Source: Phaeobacter sp. 11ANDIMAR09
GTDB taxonomy: Bacteria > Pseudomonadota > Alphaproteobacteria > Rhodobacterales > Rhodobacteraceae
NCBI RefSeq assembly: GCF_001294455.1
Contig: NZ_LIKT01000020.1
Span: 27,530 to 91,529, forward strand
Direction: 5' to 3'
DNA: 64,000 nt
Part shown: positions 54,626 to 64,000 of the stretch, piece after piece
Layout: each line of letters starts with the position of its first letter
Numbering within the stretch: the stretch's first letter is position 1
Notes under the pieces: generated by a model
What the model saw: the letters and a program-made list of their open reading frames with translations, nothing else
Databases searched by the model: none
What the model was told of the DNA's origin: nothing
Translations under genes and position numbers: made by a program

Positions 54626-55705
54626 TTAATGCGGCAAGAGCACTTTGGCCGCCGCCTGCACCATGCCCGAGCCGTGTAGGAACAAAATCACCATGCCAGT
54701 CAGCAAAGCGCGCACGGACAAAACCAGATCCACGCTGCGGATGGAATTTGAGAGCATCTGCAGGGCGGCTCTCGGCAGCCCCAAGACCCAGTTCAGGCGG
54801 CTTTTGCCAAAGACGGTCTGATAGGAGGCATGGGGCACCGGTTGCAGGTTTTTACCTAGAGCCTTGCGACGAGGTTTAATGCGCCGGGGGGTGGTTTGGA
54901 TCTCGTTGCAATGCTGCTCCAGAAGAGGGGTCGCCTCATCCGCAGAGCCAAACCGGGCCTGGCCGCGGGCGCGTTCTGCCTCGGCCTCGGCTCGGGCCTG
55001 ATCGGCCATCCAAAGACGCTTCTCAGCGGCGGACATCGTGACAGCTGGCTCTTCGACCGCTTGCTTGTGGGGGGACTTTGCCTGTCCGCCTGAGGAACTG
55101 GCCGCCTGGACCATGGACATTGGCGCTTGCACAGGAGTTGCGATAGGCGCTTCGGTGCCCGTAGAGACATCGTTCATGGCCTGTTGCAACAGCGCATCCG
55201 CATCCTTGACGGCAGTTTCTGCATCTTGGATCACCATGGCGGGGGAGGCAAACAGCTCCTCCGTGCTGCGCTCTTCCATGGGCGCAAAGGCGCCAAGGAA
55301 TTGCTTGGGTGTCAGCGGTTTGTTACTGTCCTGCCAGAATATGACCAGAGGATCCAACGCTTCTGCCAGGCGTTTCAGGATCATGGCGAGCAGGATCTCC
55401 GAAATCTCCTGATCGCAGGCGCCTGGAAAACAGGGGGTCATCGCCAGCTCGATATAGGCTGCAGGTGCAGGAACACCGGCTGGGCTGCGGACGCCAAGCC
55501 GCAAGGGGGTACGGCGCAGGCGCAGGCTGATCTTATACTGATCGCTGTCCAGGCCAATCCGATGCGGATCTCGGGCATTGATCTGAAGGGCGGGATGGCC
55601 GAATTCTTCCAGCGTATCCAACAGCTCGGTCAGGGCCAGTGCCAGTTTTTCTTCACTGCGGTGTTCAAACCCCAGCTTGCCTTTGTATTGCTCTACCTGT
55701 GCCAC
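54626..55705 (-). CDS. Conserved-looking protein of unknown function with C-terminal membrane helix
   Basis: 359 residues starting with GTG, supported by a GGAGG site eight bases upstream. About 1-165 is a mixed alpha/beta region with LRLRRTPLRLGVRSPAGVPAP; 166-290 is Ala/Glu-rich and low complexity; 325-345 is a hydrophobic helix (VLSVRALLTGMVILFLHG). I recognise no domain. Monocistronic. Confidence 0.55.
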   Translation of the reverse strand: MAQVEQYKGKLGFEHRSEEKLALALTELLDTLEEFGHPALQINARDPHRIGLDSDQYKISLRLRRTPLRLGVRSPAGVPAPAAYIELAMTPCFPGACDQEISEILLAMILKRLAEALDPLVIFWQDSNKPLTPKQFLGAFAPMEERSTEELFASPAMVIQDAETAVKDADALLQQAMNDVSTGTEAPIATPVQAPMSMVQAASSSGGQAKSPHKQAVEEPAVTMSAAEKRLWMADQARAEAEAERARGQARFGSADEATPLLEQHCNEIQTTPRRIKPRRKALGKNLQPVPHASYQTVFGKSRLNWVLGLPRAALQMLSNSIRSVDLVLSVRALLTGMVILFLHGSGMVQAAAKVLLPH

Positions 55706-56030
55706 CGTCAGGGTCCTCCGTTCGGGTTGCTCTGCATCAACAATAGGAGGGGATCTGGCTCAAAAGTGAGGCGCGGAGAGACAATAGATGAAGAAAAATT
55801 CAGATTTTATTTTGGCATTGTGGTTTCTATACTATTCGAATTAATTCAATGTATTATCGGGTGATTTGTTGTGTTTTCTGGACGGAATAGGGCAACAACA
55901 GGGCACCGCGCGGCCACTTTGATGCCGCATACCCTACAATTGGCGCTAAAAGCGGGGATTGTTCGACCGCCGCGACCTTGCGGTAAAATCCGAGGCTTTC
56001 CTGATGGGCCGACCCGACACTCAGTGCACC
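55706..56030. other. Gene-free, AT-rich stretch
   Basis: No plausible gene. The centre (about 55790-55870) is strongly AT-rich with TTTTATTT and ATTAATTC stretches and may hold the promoter of the GTG-start gene. The right end is GC-rich without recognisable features. Confidence 0.5.
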
Positions 56031-56840
56031 CTATTGGCCGTCGATCTGGCTTCCCATGATCGCAAGAGACTGTTGATAGACCGTTGCCGCGTTCCACTGT
56101 TTCAGCACCCGATAATTGGGTTCGCCCTGCTGATAACCTTTGCCCCGCTTCCAGCCGTGTTTTTGCAAAAATCGCGCGGTCGATGCCAGGGCATCTTCCA
56201 TATCATAGAAATTGACCTGCCCGTCACGATCCCAGTCGACACCGTATTTCAGGGCATTGCCGGGCAGAAACTGGGTATGGCCCAGTTCGCCATGTTTGGC
56301 CCCTAATGTGGCCCCGGTGATAGCCCCCCGGTCAACCAGCTTGAGCGCGCCCAGGGCATGGGGTTCAAAAAACTCCGAGCGGCGGCAATCATAAGTCAGG
56401 GTGACAATGGCCGAAACGATCCTGCTGTCCCCCATGTAATTGCCAAAGGCGGTTTCCATACCGTGAATTGCGATCAGGATACCTTCTGGCACGCCATACT
56501 TACGCTCAAGCGCCGCGTAGAAACTGGGATTGCGCGCAAGCCTTTTGCGACCCTGCGCAACGATAGTGGCCGCGCCGCGCACCTGCATGAATTTCTCCAG
56601 ACTGTAGCGAAAACTCTTCTGATTACGATCTGCTGAGATGGTGCGGCTGGCATATTGCGCCTGCGCCAGCGCCTGAAGTCCGGCGGATTTTACACCTGCC
56701 CGGCGTGCAGTCTTTGCAAAATCGGCTTTCCAAGCATTAAACCCGGCAGAGCTGTTGCCGCAAGGAGCTGCTGCAGCGGGTAGGGTAAAGCTGCTGACGG
56801 CAAGGGCGATGGCAATGGAGGCTGGGGCAGAGAAGCGCAT
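56031..56840 (-). CDS. Lytic murein transglycosylase (MltB-like)
   Basis: 269 residues, Sec signal peptide (about 1-25) and a lysozyme-like domain with catalytic Glu129 in HGMETAFGNYMG and GELGHTQFLPGNALKYGVDWDRDGQ. It cleaves the glycan strand of peptidoglycan, forming 1,6-anhydro ends. The lack of a lipobox suggests a soluble periplasmic form. ATG 56840 chosen since it gives the signal peptide. Confidence 0.88.
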   Translation of the reverse strand: MRFSAPASIAIALAVSSFTLPAAAAPCGNSSAGFNAWKADFAKTARRAGVKSAGLQALAQAQYASRTISADRNQKSFRYSLEKFMQVRGAATIVAQGRKRLARNPSFYAALERKYGVPEGILIAIHGMETAFGNYMGDSRIVSAIVTLTYDCRRSEFFEPHALGALKLVDRGAITGATLGAKHGELGHTQFLPGNALKYGVDWDRDGQVNFYDMEDALASTARFLQKHGWKRGKGYQQGEPNYRVLKQWNAATVYQQSLAIMGSQIDGQ

Positions 56841-56950
56841 AAAATCAGATCCTGAAAGCAAGAGATGCAATTGCGATCAGAGTGTAACGAGACAAGTGGG
56901 GGAGTCTAACGGGAAAACTGTCCCCTGTTTCTCATTTCTGACGCGCGCCT

Positions 56951-58210
56951 TTAGGTAAAGGCATCAGCAGCCGAGAGCGCCAAACCGTCCGCAACGGCGG
57001 TCATGGCATTGCGGTTCTCGACCTCTGCATTGGGGCAGAGTTGGCGCAGGCTGGTTTCCAGCGCACTCAGCAAGGAAGAGCCCCCCACCATGACCAGCCG
57101 GTCGATCTGCCCTGGGGCGATTTCGGCCTGCGCCAGGGTTTCGGCGGCGCATTGCGCAATCTGTCCCATCATTTTGGCCAGGCTGTCCTGCATCAAGGCC
57201 GGAGACAGCGGCGACGACAAGCCCCGTTCCAGAATGCGCAGATCAATGCGAGGATCCGCCGCGGTCTCGACATTGGCCGTGATCTTGCCGCGCTCGACGG
57301 CAAAGGCAACATCATGGCCCAGCTCATCTTCCAGCACCGAAACAAGCCGGTTGAGCTTCTCCGGCTCTACCGCATACTTCGCCAGCTCGCGTGCGCCGCG
57401 CCGACTGTCGGCAGCATAGAGAAAGGGGATCATCTGCCAGGTGGCCAGATCGTTGAACAAACGGTTGGGGGCGGGCAGTGTCTCGGAGCCAAAGGCATTG
57501 CGGATCTGGCTGCCCCGGCCCAAGAGCGGCATCACATGGTCGATGCTGATCTGGCGGTCAAAATCAGTGCCCCCCAGTCGAACCCCATGGGAGCCGAGAA
57601 TACGGGTGTCGCCAGAGCTATCTTGTTCAAACAGGGTGAAATCCGAGGTGCCGCCGCCGATATCAACGATCAGCCCCAGCCCTGCGGATGGCGCAGCGGA
57701 GCGCACGGCGGCTTCGGGTTCATAGAGAAAACGTACATCTTCGAAACCCGCAGCCAGGTAGCAATCGCGCAGATCCACCTCTGCCTGGGCGTCGCGGGCG
57801 GGATCTGCACTGTGGAAATGCACGGGGCGGCCCGACAGCGCATGGGTAAAGCTTTGATGCGTGGCCGCCTCGGCGCGGGATTTCACCTCTGCCAAAAAAC
57901 GGGCGATGATTTTGATAAAGTCTGTGACCTCTCCGTTCAGCCGCCGCTCCTCGCGCAACAGCGGCGTGCCCAGCAGGCTTTTGAGCGCCCGCATAAAGCG
58001 GCCCTCATCCCCATTGATCAGGGCGCGGGTCGCCGCGCGCCCAATGCGCATGGGGCGTTTGGGTTCAAAGAACACCGCTGTGGGCAGGGTATTTTCTCCG
58101 GGCTCCATTTCCACCAGAAAGGGCTGATCACCAACCGCAATACCTGCCGCGGAATTCGAGGTGCCAAAATCGATACCCAGAGTGTTGGGCGAGATTGCTG
58201 GGGCGGTCAT
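56951..58210 (-). CDS. Hsp70 family protein (YegD-like)
   Basis: 419 residues, an actin-fold ATPase with LGIDFGTSNSAAGIAVG at the N-terminus, GLIVDIGGGTSDFTLFE (about 175) and VMVGGSSLLSAL (about 375). The C-terminal peptide-binding domain of DnaK is absent, as in YegD. Role as a chaperone is inference. ATG 58210 is the obvious start. Confidence 0.88.
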   Translation of the reverse strand: MTAPAISPNTLGIDFGTSNSAAGIAVGDQPFLVEMEPGENTLPTAVFFEPKRPMRIGRAATRALINGDEGRFMRALKSLLGTPLLREERRLNGEVTDFIKIIARFLAEVKSRAEAATHQSFTHALSGRPVHFHSADPARDAQAEVDLRDCYLAAGFEDVRFLYEPEAAVRSAAPSAGLGLIVDIGGGTSDFTLFEQDSSGDTRILGSHGVRLGGTDFDRQISIDHVMPLLGRGSQIRNAFGSETLPAPNRLFNDLATWQMIPFLYAADSRRGARELAKYAVEPEKLNRLVSVLEDELGHDVAFAVERGKITANVETAADPRIDLRILERGLSSPLSPALMQDSLAKMMGQIAQCAAETLAQAEIAPGQIDRLVMVGGSSLLSALETSLRQLCPNAEVENRNAMTAVADGLALSAADAFT

Positions 58211-58375
58211 GGTGGCGGCTCCTGTTGGGCGTTGGAACGCGCCTTCCTATAGGAGCCGGCTTATGGCTTCAAGAGGAAGGTCGAGCATAGGATTCATTTG
58301 GATTGAATATGGGGATGCAAGCTCTTGCTATAGGTGATCCAATGGGTAAGGTGCCTCGAACAAAGGAGAAAACCC

Positions 58376-58789
58376 ATGATCACAAAAACCGCCAAACTCT
58401 TGTTGTCTGTTGCATGCTGCGCGGTGCTTACGGCCTGTGGCGGCTTGCCTGCCAGCAATGAAATGCAACTCGACAAGGAAGCAAATGGCCGGTTCAGTGG
58501 CATTGCAGGTTCTGGTTTCACACCTCAGCAGATCAAAATGCATGTTGAAATCGACGCCTGCCCCGGTGGCACCATGGTGGACTTCTCCGTCAGGGTATTG
58601 CCCTCGGAGCCGGATTACAAAATTTTTTCAGGGCGCTGTGTCGGAGAGGTAGGGGCGGTGGCCAACCCGACGGGGGCAACGGTTCCAGTGCAGACAGCAC
58701 CAGTACAGACAGTGCCTGTACAGCCTGTACCGATCACTACCGTTGGCAACAGTGCAGGCTGGGATGGCTCGACCCCATTTGTGGACTGA
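58376..58789 (+). CDS. Small lipoprotein with Pro/Val/Thr repeat tail
   Basis: 137 residues; lipobox LTAC (Cys about 21) preceded by a hydrophobic signal. The mature domain has two further Cys (DACPGG and GRCVGE). The tail has near-tandem PVQTAPVQTVPVQPVP repeats. A strong AGGAG site supports ATG 58376. Function unknown; probably outer-membrane anchored. Confidence 0.75.
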   Translation: MITKTAKLLLSVACCAVLTACGGLPASNEMQLDKEANGRFSGIAGSGFTPQQIKMHVEIDACPGGTMVDFSVRVLPSEPDYKIFSGRCVGEVGAVANPTGATVPVQTAPVQTVPVQPVPITTVGNSAGWDGSTPFVD

Positions 58790-58861
58790 AGCAGCATAGC
58801 CCGCGTTGCACTGCGCGTCTTGGGTGCGGTCCGAGCTGAGAAAACCAAAACTCAAACGGAA

Positions 58862-58892
58862 AAAGGGCGCCCAGATGGGGCGCCCTTTCTAT
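58862..58892. terminator. Bidirectional terminator between the lipoprotein gene and glnA
   Basis: A perfect stem AAAGGGCGCC / GGCGCCCTTT with loop, followed by T-rich DNA on the plus strand (TTTCTATTT) and by TTTTTCC on the minus strand. Confidence 0.8.
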
Positions 58893-58912
58893 TTCAGTCT
58901 AATCGCTCGGGA

Positions 58913-60319
58913 TTAGCAGCTGTAGTACATGCCATACTCAACAGGGTGTGGCGTGTGCTCATAGGTCTGAACTTCTTCCATTTTCAGAGCGATATAGCCT
59001 TCGATCTGGTCTTTGGTGAAGACGTCACCCTGCAGCAGGAAGTCGTGATCGGCTTCCAGGCATTCCAGCGCTTCGCGCAAGGAGCCCGCAACGGTTGGGA
59101 TATCGGCCAGCTCTTCGGCAGGCAGGTCATAGAGGTTCTTGTCCATGGCTTCGCCGGGATCGATCTTGTTCTTGATGCCGTCCAGGCCAGCCATCAACAG
59201 GGCGGCAAAGCACAGGTAGGGGTTTGCGGCCGGATCGGGGAAACGGGCCTCAACGCGCTTGGCTTTGGGGCTTTCGGTCCATGGGATACGCACGCAGCCC
59301 GAGCGGTTACGGGCAGAGTAGGCGCGCAGAACGGGGGCTTCAAAACCAGGGATCAGGCGCTTGTAGCTGTTGGTCGCCGGGTTGGTGAAGGCGTTCAGGG
59401 TCTTGGAGTGCTTCAGGATGCCGCCGATGAAATACAGGGCCTCATCCGAGAGATCTGCGTATTTGTCGCCTGCAAAGAGCGGCTTGCCGTCTTTCCAGAT
59501 CGACATGTTCACGTGCATGCCGGTGCCGTTGTCGCCGTAGATTGGCTTGGGCATGAAGGTGGCGGATTTACCATAGGCGTGGGCCACGTTGTGGATCACG
59601 TATTTGTATTTCTGCAGCTCGTCGGCCTGTTTGGTCAGGCTGTCAAAGATCAGACCCAGCTCGTGCTGGCAGGAGGCAACCTCGTGGTGGTGCTTGTCCA
59701 CTTTCATGCCCAGACGCTTCATGGTCGAGAGCATTTCCGAACGCAGATCCTGGGATTCGTCGGTGGGGTTTACTGGGAAGTAACCACCTTTGAGACCTGG
59801 GCGGTGGCCCATGTTGCCCATTTCATACTCGGTGTCAGTGTTCCAGGAGGCGTCGCTTGCGTCGACTTCATAGGAAACCTTGTTGATCGAGTTGGAGAAA
59901 CGCACATCGTCAAACAGGAAGAATTCCGCTTCGGGGCCCATGTAGGCCACATCACCGATGCCGGAAGCTTTCAGATAGGCTTCGGCCTTCTGGGCGGTGC
60001 CGCGTGGGTCACGCTCATAGGCTTCGCCAGTGTCGGGCTCGACGATGGAACAGTGAATGCAGACGGTTTTTTCAGCGTAGAAGGGATCTACATAGGCCGA
60101 AGTGGTGTCCGCCATCAGTTTCATGTCGGAGTTTTCGATCGACTTCCAGCCCGCGATCGAGGAGCCGTCGAACATGAAGCCTTCGTCGAGAAAGTCTTCG
60201 TCAACCATGTCCACGTCCACGGTGACGTGCTGCAGCTTGCCGCGCACATCGGTGAAGCGGATGTCGACATAGGCCGCTTCTTCGTCTTTGATCATCTGGA
60301 GAACTGCGTCTGTGCTCAT
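58913..60319 (-). CDS. glnA: Glutamine synthetase, type I
   Basis: 468 residues. Joins ammonium and glutamate to glutamine with ATP. Recognised by the N-terminal [18 protein letters not shown] segment, the ATP-site region [14 protein letters not shown] and the adenylylation Tyr397 in [10 protein letters not shown], so activity should be controlled by GlnE. Downstream of glnB with 42 bases between, the alphaproteobacterial glnBA operon. Confidence 0.98.
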   Translation of the reverse strand: MSTDAVLQMIKDEEAAYVDIRFTDVRGKLQHVTVDVDMVDEDFLDEGFMFDGSSIAGWKSIENSDMKLMADTTSAYVDPFYAEKTVCIHCSIVEPDTGEAYERDPRGTAQKAEAYLKASGIGDVAYMGPEAEFFLFDDVRFSNSINKVSYEVDASDASWNTDTEYEMGNMGHRPGLKGGYFPVNPTDESQDLRSEMLSTMKRLGMKVDKHHHEVASCQHELGLIFDSLTKQADELQKYKYVIHNVAHAYGKSATFMPKPIYGDNGTGMHVNMSIWKDGKPLFAGDKYADLSDEALYFIGGILKHSKTLNAFTNPATNSYKRLIPGFEAPVLRAYSARNRSGCVRIPWTESPKAKRVEARFPDPAANPYLCFAALLMAGLDGIKNKIDPGEAMDKNLYDLPAEELADIPTVAGSLREALECLEADHDFLLQGDVFTKDQIEGYIALKMEEVQTYEHTPHPVEYGMYYSC

Positions 60320-60361
60320 TCCCTTGGTCCTTCTGATTTTGATGTCAGGTATTTCTGATGT

Positions 60362-60712
<351 letters not shown>

Positions 60713-60884
60713 TCACTACCTTGTCGAGGCCTCTCAGATCATTTCTTAATGGCGGCGACAATGCGCTGTGCTGTCTCAGGGGGGCGGAGGTGGTCTTTTT
60801 GAAAGCGTGTGATTAAAAAATAGGCGAAGCGATGCAAAAATGTGCAGAAGTGAATCGCGGTTGATGTGCAAGGGGAGAGCGTTC

Positions 60885-62585
60885 ATGGCGGGGCTGCTGA
60901 CATCGGAGCAAATGAGGGCCATCGAAGGGGCTGCCATCGAGTCAGGAGAGGTCACCGGCCTGGAGCTGATGGAGCGCGCCGGGCAGGGGGTGGTGGAAGC
61001 CATTTTTGAGGAATGGCCCGAGCTTGCCGGGCAGGGGGGGGACAAGGAGGGGGGCGCTGCCCCCGATCCTGCGGATCTCCCCCGGAATATTTCTGGAAAA
61101 GTGAATGAGGATGTATCGCCCAGGCGCGCCGTTGTCCTCTGCGGGCCGGGCAATAATGGCGGCGATGGATTTGTTGTGGCGCGGTTGTTGCTGGCAAAGG
61201 GCTGGGAAGTGGAGCTGTTTCTCTATGGTGATCGAGAAAAGCTGCCGCCGGATGCAAAACAGAACTGCAAGCGGTGGCTGGAGCTTGGGGTGGTTCTGCC
61301 TTTGGAAAACGACTTGGAGACCTCTACGATGGAGGCGGATCTGGTTGTGGATGCCCTGTTTGGCACTGGCTTGTCGCGCCCGCTTGAGGATCTGGGGCAG
61401 GTGTTGCTGGACATTTGCGAACAACGCGCCATTGGATTCTACAGCTGCGGGGCGCAGCGCCCGGGAGCAAGCGCGCGCGTGGTTGCGGTGGATCTGCCCA
61501 GCGGTGTCTGCAGCGACAGTGGAAAGGTTCTTTGTGAGGCAGGGTTCGAAGGGCTTGAACAGAGCACCGCGGCAACGAGAGCGGTTGAGGCTGATCTAAC
61601 GGTCACCTTTCATGGCATGAAACTGGGGCATGTCCTTGGGGTGGGACCTCGGTATTGCGGAAAAACTGTGGTGAAACCCCTGGCGATTGAGAAATGCCAC
61701 CCGACTGGCGGGCTTGTCACTCTGGCGCAGGGCGGGAGGGGGCAGTTCCTTGGGAAGACATCCCAAAATCACAAGTATTCCCACGGACATGCCCTTGTTC
61801 TCTCAGGTGGACATGGCAAGACGGGGGCGGCGCGCCTAGCGGCACGAGGCGCGCTGCGGATTGGGGCCGGGTTGGTGACTTTGGGCTCGCCGCGCTCGGC
61901 TATGTATGAAAATGCCGCTCAGCTAACGGCCGTTATGCTGCATCAGATTGATGGCGCCCATGGGGTGTCTGAATTGCTGGAAGATGCACGGTTTAATGCC
62001 CTCTGTCTGGGGCCGGGACTTGGTCGGGGGCTGGACACTCAGGCGGTGGTGATTGCGGCCCTAAAGGCGCGGCGCGCAACGGTTCTGGATGCGGATGCGC
62101 TCACCCGATTTGAGCGCGACCCAAGGGTCTTGTTTGATTTGTTGCATGAAGACTGTGTGCTGACGCCCCATGGTGGCGAGTTTGCCAAACTGTTTCCGGA
62201 TCTCGCCGCGCGTTTGGCGGCACCGACAGAAACGGGTCCCGCCTTTTCCAAGGTCGATGCCACACGAGAGGCTGCCGCGCGTGCGGGCTGTATCGTGTTG
62301 TTCAAGGGGGCGGATACGGTGATTGCAACCCCCGATGGGGGCTGCGCGGTGAACTCGGCTCAGTATGAGCGCGCAGCTCCATGGTTGGCGACCGCCGGAT
62401 CGGGGGATGTTTTGGCCGGGTTTATCGCCGGACTTTTGGCGCGGGGATTTTCGGCTGTGGAGGCGGCAAAATTGGGAGCCTGGCTGCATGTGGAATGTGC
62501 CCGTGCCTTTGGTCCAGGGCTTATCTCCGAAGATTTGCCAGAACAGCTCCCGGCTGTGTTGCGCGCGTTGGAGGGGGAAGGCTAA
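60885..62585 (+). CDS. nnrD: Bifunctional NAD(P)H-hydrate epimerase and ADP-dependent dehydratase
   Basis: 566 residues. The N-terminal epimerase half (about 1-240) has CGPGNNGGDGFVVARLL and DLPSGV; the C-terminal dehydratase half has SGGHGKTGAARLAARGALRIGAG, TPHGGEFAKLF and TAGSGDVLAGFIAGLLARG. Together they repair damaged nicotinamide cofactors. Between about residues 45 and 80 of the epimerase half is an unusual low-complexity stretch (see the repeat entry). ATG 60885 follows a GGGGAG site. Divergent from glnB. Confidence 0.93.
   Translation: MAGLLTSEQMRAIEGAAIESGEVTGLELMERAGQGVVEAIFEEWPELAGQGGDKEGGAAPDPADLPRNISGKVNEDVSPRRAVVLCGPGNNGGDGFVVARLLLAKGWEVELFLYGDREKLPPDAKQNCKRWLELGVVLPLENDLETSTMEADLVVDALFGTGLSRPLEDLGQVLLDICEQRAIGFYSCGAQRPGASARVVAVDLPSGVCSDSGKVLCEAGFEGLEQSTAATRAVEADLTVTFHGMKLGHVLGVGPRYCGKTVVKPLAIEKCHPTGGLVTLAQGGRGQFLGKTSQNHKYSHGHALVLSGGHGKTGAARLAARGALRIGAGLVTLGSPRSAMYENAAQLTAVMLHQIDGAHGVSELLEDARFNALCLGPGLGRGLDTQAVVIAALKARRATVLDADALTRFERDPRVLFDLLHEDCVLTPHGGEFAKLFPDLAARLAAPTETGPAFSKVDATREAAARAGCIVLFKGADTVIATPDGGCAVNSAQYERAAPWLATAGSGDVLAGFIAGLLARGFSAVEAAKLGAWLHVECARAFGPGLISEDLPEQLPAVLRALEGEG
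61047..61106 (+). repeat. In-frame insert resembling a Rhodobacteraceae intergenic repeat
   Basis: The DNA has GGGGGGCGCTGCCCCC (a short perfect palindrome), a GC-rich spacer with GATCCTGCGGATC, then CCCCCGGAATATTTCTGG. From memory this is the pattern of a short sequence very common between genes in this family. Here it lies inside nnrD and encodes the aberrant GGDKEGGAAPDPADLPRN segment without a frameshift. Confidence 0.55.
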
Positions 62586-63230
62586 CTTAATTTGCAAGCG
62601 CTGTGGTCGCGATCCTTCGGTGCTGACATCACCTCTATTTCGCTGAAAGGCAAAGGAAATTTTCGCTTGTCTGAAACGCAATTTGGTCAATTTCAGATTG
62701 CGGACCAGGGGCGTGGATACATGCGCTGACCGCCGGAACGTCTGCCTAGAACGCTATCGCCAAGCCCCCCCCCCTGTGGCAAACCAATTGCTCTGACTGT
62801 TGCTGTTGCGGCGCTCTCTCTGTTGACAGGTCTGCAGCTCGTAGTCCCCTGTGAGGAACCGCCATTGGCTCAAAAGGTCTCGACCCTGCGCCGCCCTCGC
62901 CGCCTTTGCAGCGGATGGCGGGCAGTAAGACGGCGGGGGAATCTTGGAAGTTGCTTGCCAAAGGCGGGAATGATCGATCTGGAGGCGTCTTTACCTGGGC
63001 AGGCTCTGGGGAGGTGGGTGGAACGGTTTTGCTCTATTGTCCTCTGTTTTCCCCGGGCGAGTGTACAGGCGCGCGCTTGTCCCATCCTTTTTCGCCGGGT
63101 GGGAGAGAAGGGGGCATACACTTACAATTATTGCGTTATTGTATTGTTTCGTTTTGTTGAAATTAGCACTCGCATCCGGTTTCATCCTTTGCTATCCACC
63201 GGCTCACGCAACAGATGATTTGCGAAATGT
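62586..63230. other. Gene-free stretch between nnrD and tRNA-Leu
   Basis: No convincing gene on either strand. Notable only for a run of ten C at about 62765-62774 and an inverted repeat CTGAAA-N14-TTTCAG near 62671-62696. The right end is AT-richer and should contain the tRNA promoter. Confidence 0.5.
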
Positions 63231-63315
63231 GCGGGTGTGGCGGAATTGGTAGACGCACCAGATTTAGGTTCTGGCGCCGCGAGGCGTGGGGGTTCGAGTC
63301 CCTTCACCCGCACCA
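63231..63315 (+). tRNA. tRNA-Leu (anticodon TAG)
   Basis: 85-nt class II tRNA with acceptor stem GCGGGTG/CACCCGC, D-loop, anticodon stem CCAGA/TCTGG around TTTAGGT with anticodon TAG, a long variable arm, T-arm GGGGGTTCGAGTCCCTT and encoded CCA. A common chromosomal insertion point for genomic islands; the recombinase fragment abuts its 3' end. Confidence 0.98.
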
Positions 63316-64000
63316 TTACTCTTCTCACTATACTGAAACACCCTTAACGCCTTGAATGGTATGGCTAATTCTGGTGTTCTAGCTCCCTCAATCCGATGGT
63401 ACGCAAAACGGTCCACAAAGGCCAATCGGAGCAGTATTCTTCGTGCAACTATGTTCCCGCTATCCCAAAGTTTCCAAGGGTTTGCGAGGAACTGAAGTGA
63501 GTGTTCTAGCATCTCTTCCAGTCTCCCTTGTTTTGGAGCCTGATGGATCAGAGAATCTTGCAATCTGACCTTGGATTTCTCCAGATCTGGCGATCTTTTC
63601 CTCATAGGCACTGATCACAGAGTCATTGGTCGCGTTGATGATCCGCGATAGCAGTGAATCGATCTGCTTTTCAGCCTCGGTAATTTGCCGTTTGACGGAG
63701 GCCTTCGCATCTTTGATCTGCTCTGACCTGCCGTCCCAAGCTGCATGGAACATGGTTTTCGCCAGTGCAAGCATTGTCGAGCTGGGTTCCAGCGATTTGA
63801 TGACCTCGCCAAATGCTCCTTCAACTTTGTCACGAGGGATAGATTTACCGTAGCTAGCGCACCCCTTGGTCTGACACAGATAGTACGGATAGAGCTTATA
63901 TTTGCCTTTGGACCGGCTCTGTTGCACAAATCCTTTGAGGGATTCATCTCGTGCATCCAGCGTGGTAGCTGGGCTGCATGAGCAGACCGACACCCCCAAA
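63264..64000 (-). pseudogene. Large serine recombinase, C-terminal part, frameshifted
   Basis: Continues past the window. Frame 1 (63999 down to 63460) holds a recombinase zinc ribbon (YPYYLCQTKGCASYGKSIPRDKVEGAF) and coiled coil (QITEAEKQIDSLLSRIINATNDSVISAYEEKIA), then drifts into unrelated sequence. The true C-terminus (LEKSKVRLQDSLIHQ, FLANPWKLWDSG, RILLRLAFVDRFAY) lies in another frame from about 63590. One extra base near 63588 explains this. The second frame ends with a stop inside the tRNA-Leu gene, so its last ~16 residues are antisense tRNA. Confidence 0.85.

Noticed and set aside
60830..60870. TGCA-N6-TGCA sequence between glnB and nnrD as an NtrC site
   Set aside because: The spacing and flanks do not fit the TGCACC-N5-GGTGCA consensus, so no call is made.
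62823..63218. Plus-strand frame of ~130 codons upstream of tRNA-Leu
   Set aside because: Composition is Arg/Ser/Cys-rich as in chance frames, there is no ribosome site, and the competing minus-strand frames look equally random.

Overview
The window is a chromosomal segment of a marine Rhodobacteraceae bacterium of the Roseobacter group (Phaeobacter/Ruegeria/Leisingera-like; the genus is my inference). Supporting signs are moderately high GC, a DMSP lyase gene (dddP) with every published metal and catalytic residue, a four-subunit sarcosine oxidase operon, a TRAP transporter, split cytochrome c maturation genes (ccmI apart from ccmABCDG), and family-typical neighbours such as secDF with a Mth938-domain gene.

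Layout. 0-3 kb: end of a TRAP transporter operon and tRNA-Asn. 3.4-7.3 kb: dusA, a PhyH-like oxygenase and a DUF1289-ruvX-ccmI operon on the minus strand. 7.5-13.2 kb: sarcosine oxidase operon soxB-(unknown AT-rich ORF)-soxD-soxA-soxG. 13.6-22.4 kb: FkbM methyltransferase, sodB, rarD, LOG protein, a large LysM protein, an Atm1-like ABC exporter and a PRMT-like methyltransferase. 22.6-27.7 kb: RND efflux pump with its adaptor. 28-36 kb: YfgM-like protein, bamB, der, fatty acid desaturase, an HhH/Lys-rich protein, serS and a two-gene unknown operon. 36-42.3 kb: yajC-secD-secF, a Mth938-domain gene and ccmABCDG. 42.4-50.4 kb: small oxygenases, DUF1223, a lipid A-type acyltransferase, a solitary fliG, purB, DUF6455 and an alpha/beta-hydrolase-OsmC fusion. 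50.6-58.8 kb: DUF1007-NicO metal transport pair, dddP, a DUF3445 haem demethylase-like gene, a lytic transglycosylase and an Hsp70 relative. 58.9-62.6 kb: glnBA and nnrDE. 63.2-64 kb: tRNA-Leu(UAG) abutted by a frameshifted large serine recombinase, probably the edge of a genomic island that continues past the window.

Themes. Envelope biogenesis (SecDF-YajC, BamB, LysM protein, lytic transglycosylase, acyltransferase), cytochrome c assembly, and C1/methylated-compound metabolism (sarcosine oxidase, DddP, a DUF3445 candidate N-demethylase) dominate. Nitrogen control is represented by glnB-glnA. Most of the window is ordinary core genome. The least expected parts are the AT-rich ORF inside the sox operon, a PRMT7/9-like protein, an in-frame insert resembling a Rhodobacteraceae intergenic repeat in nnrE, and the recombinase frame that runs into the tRNA-Leu gene.
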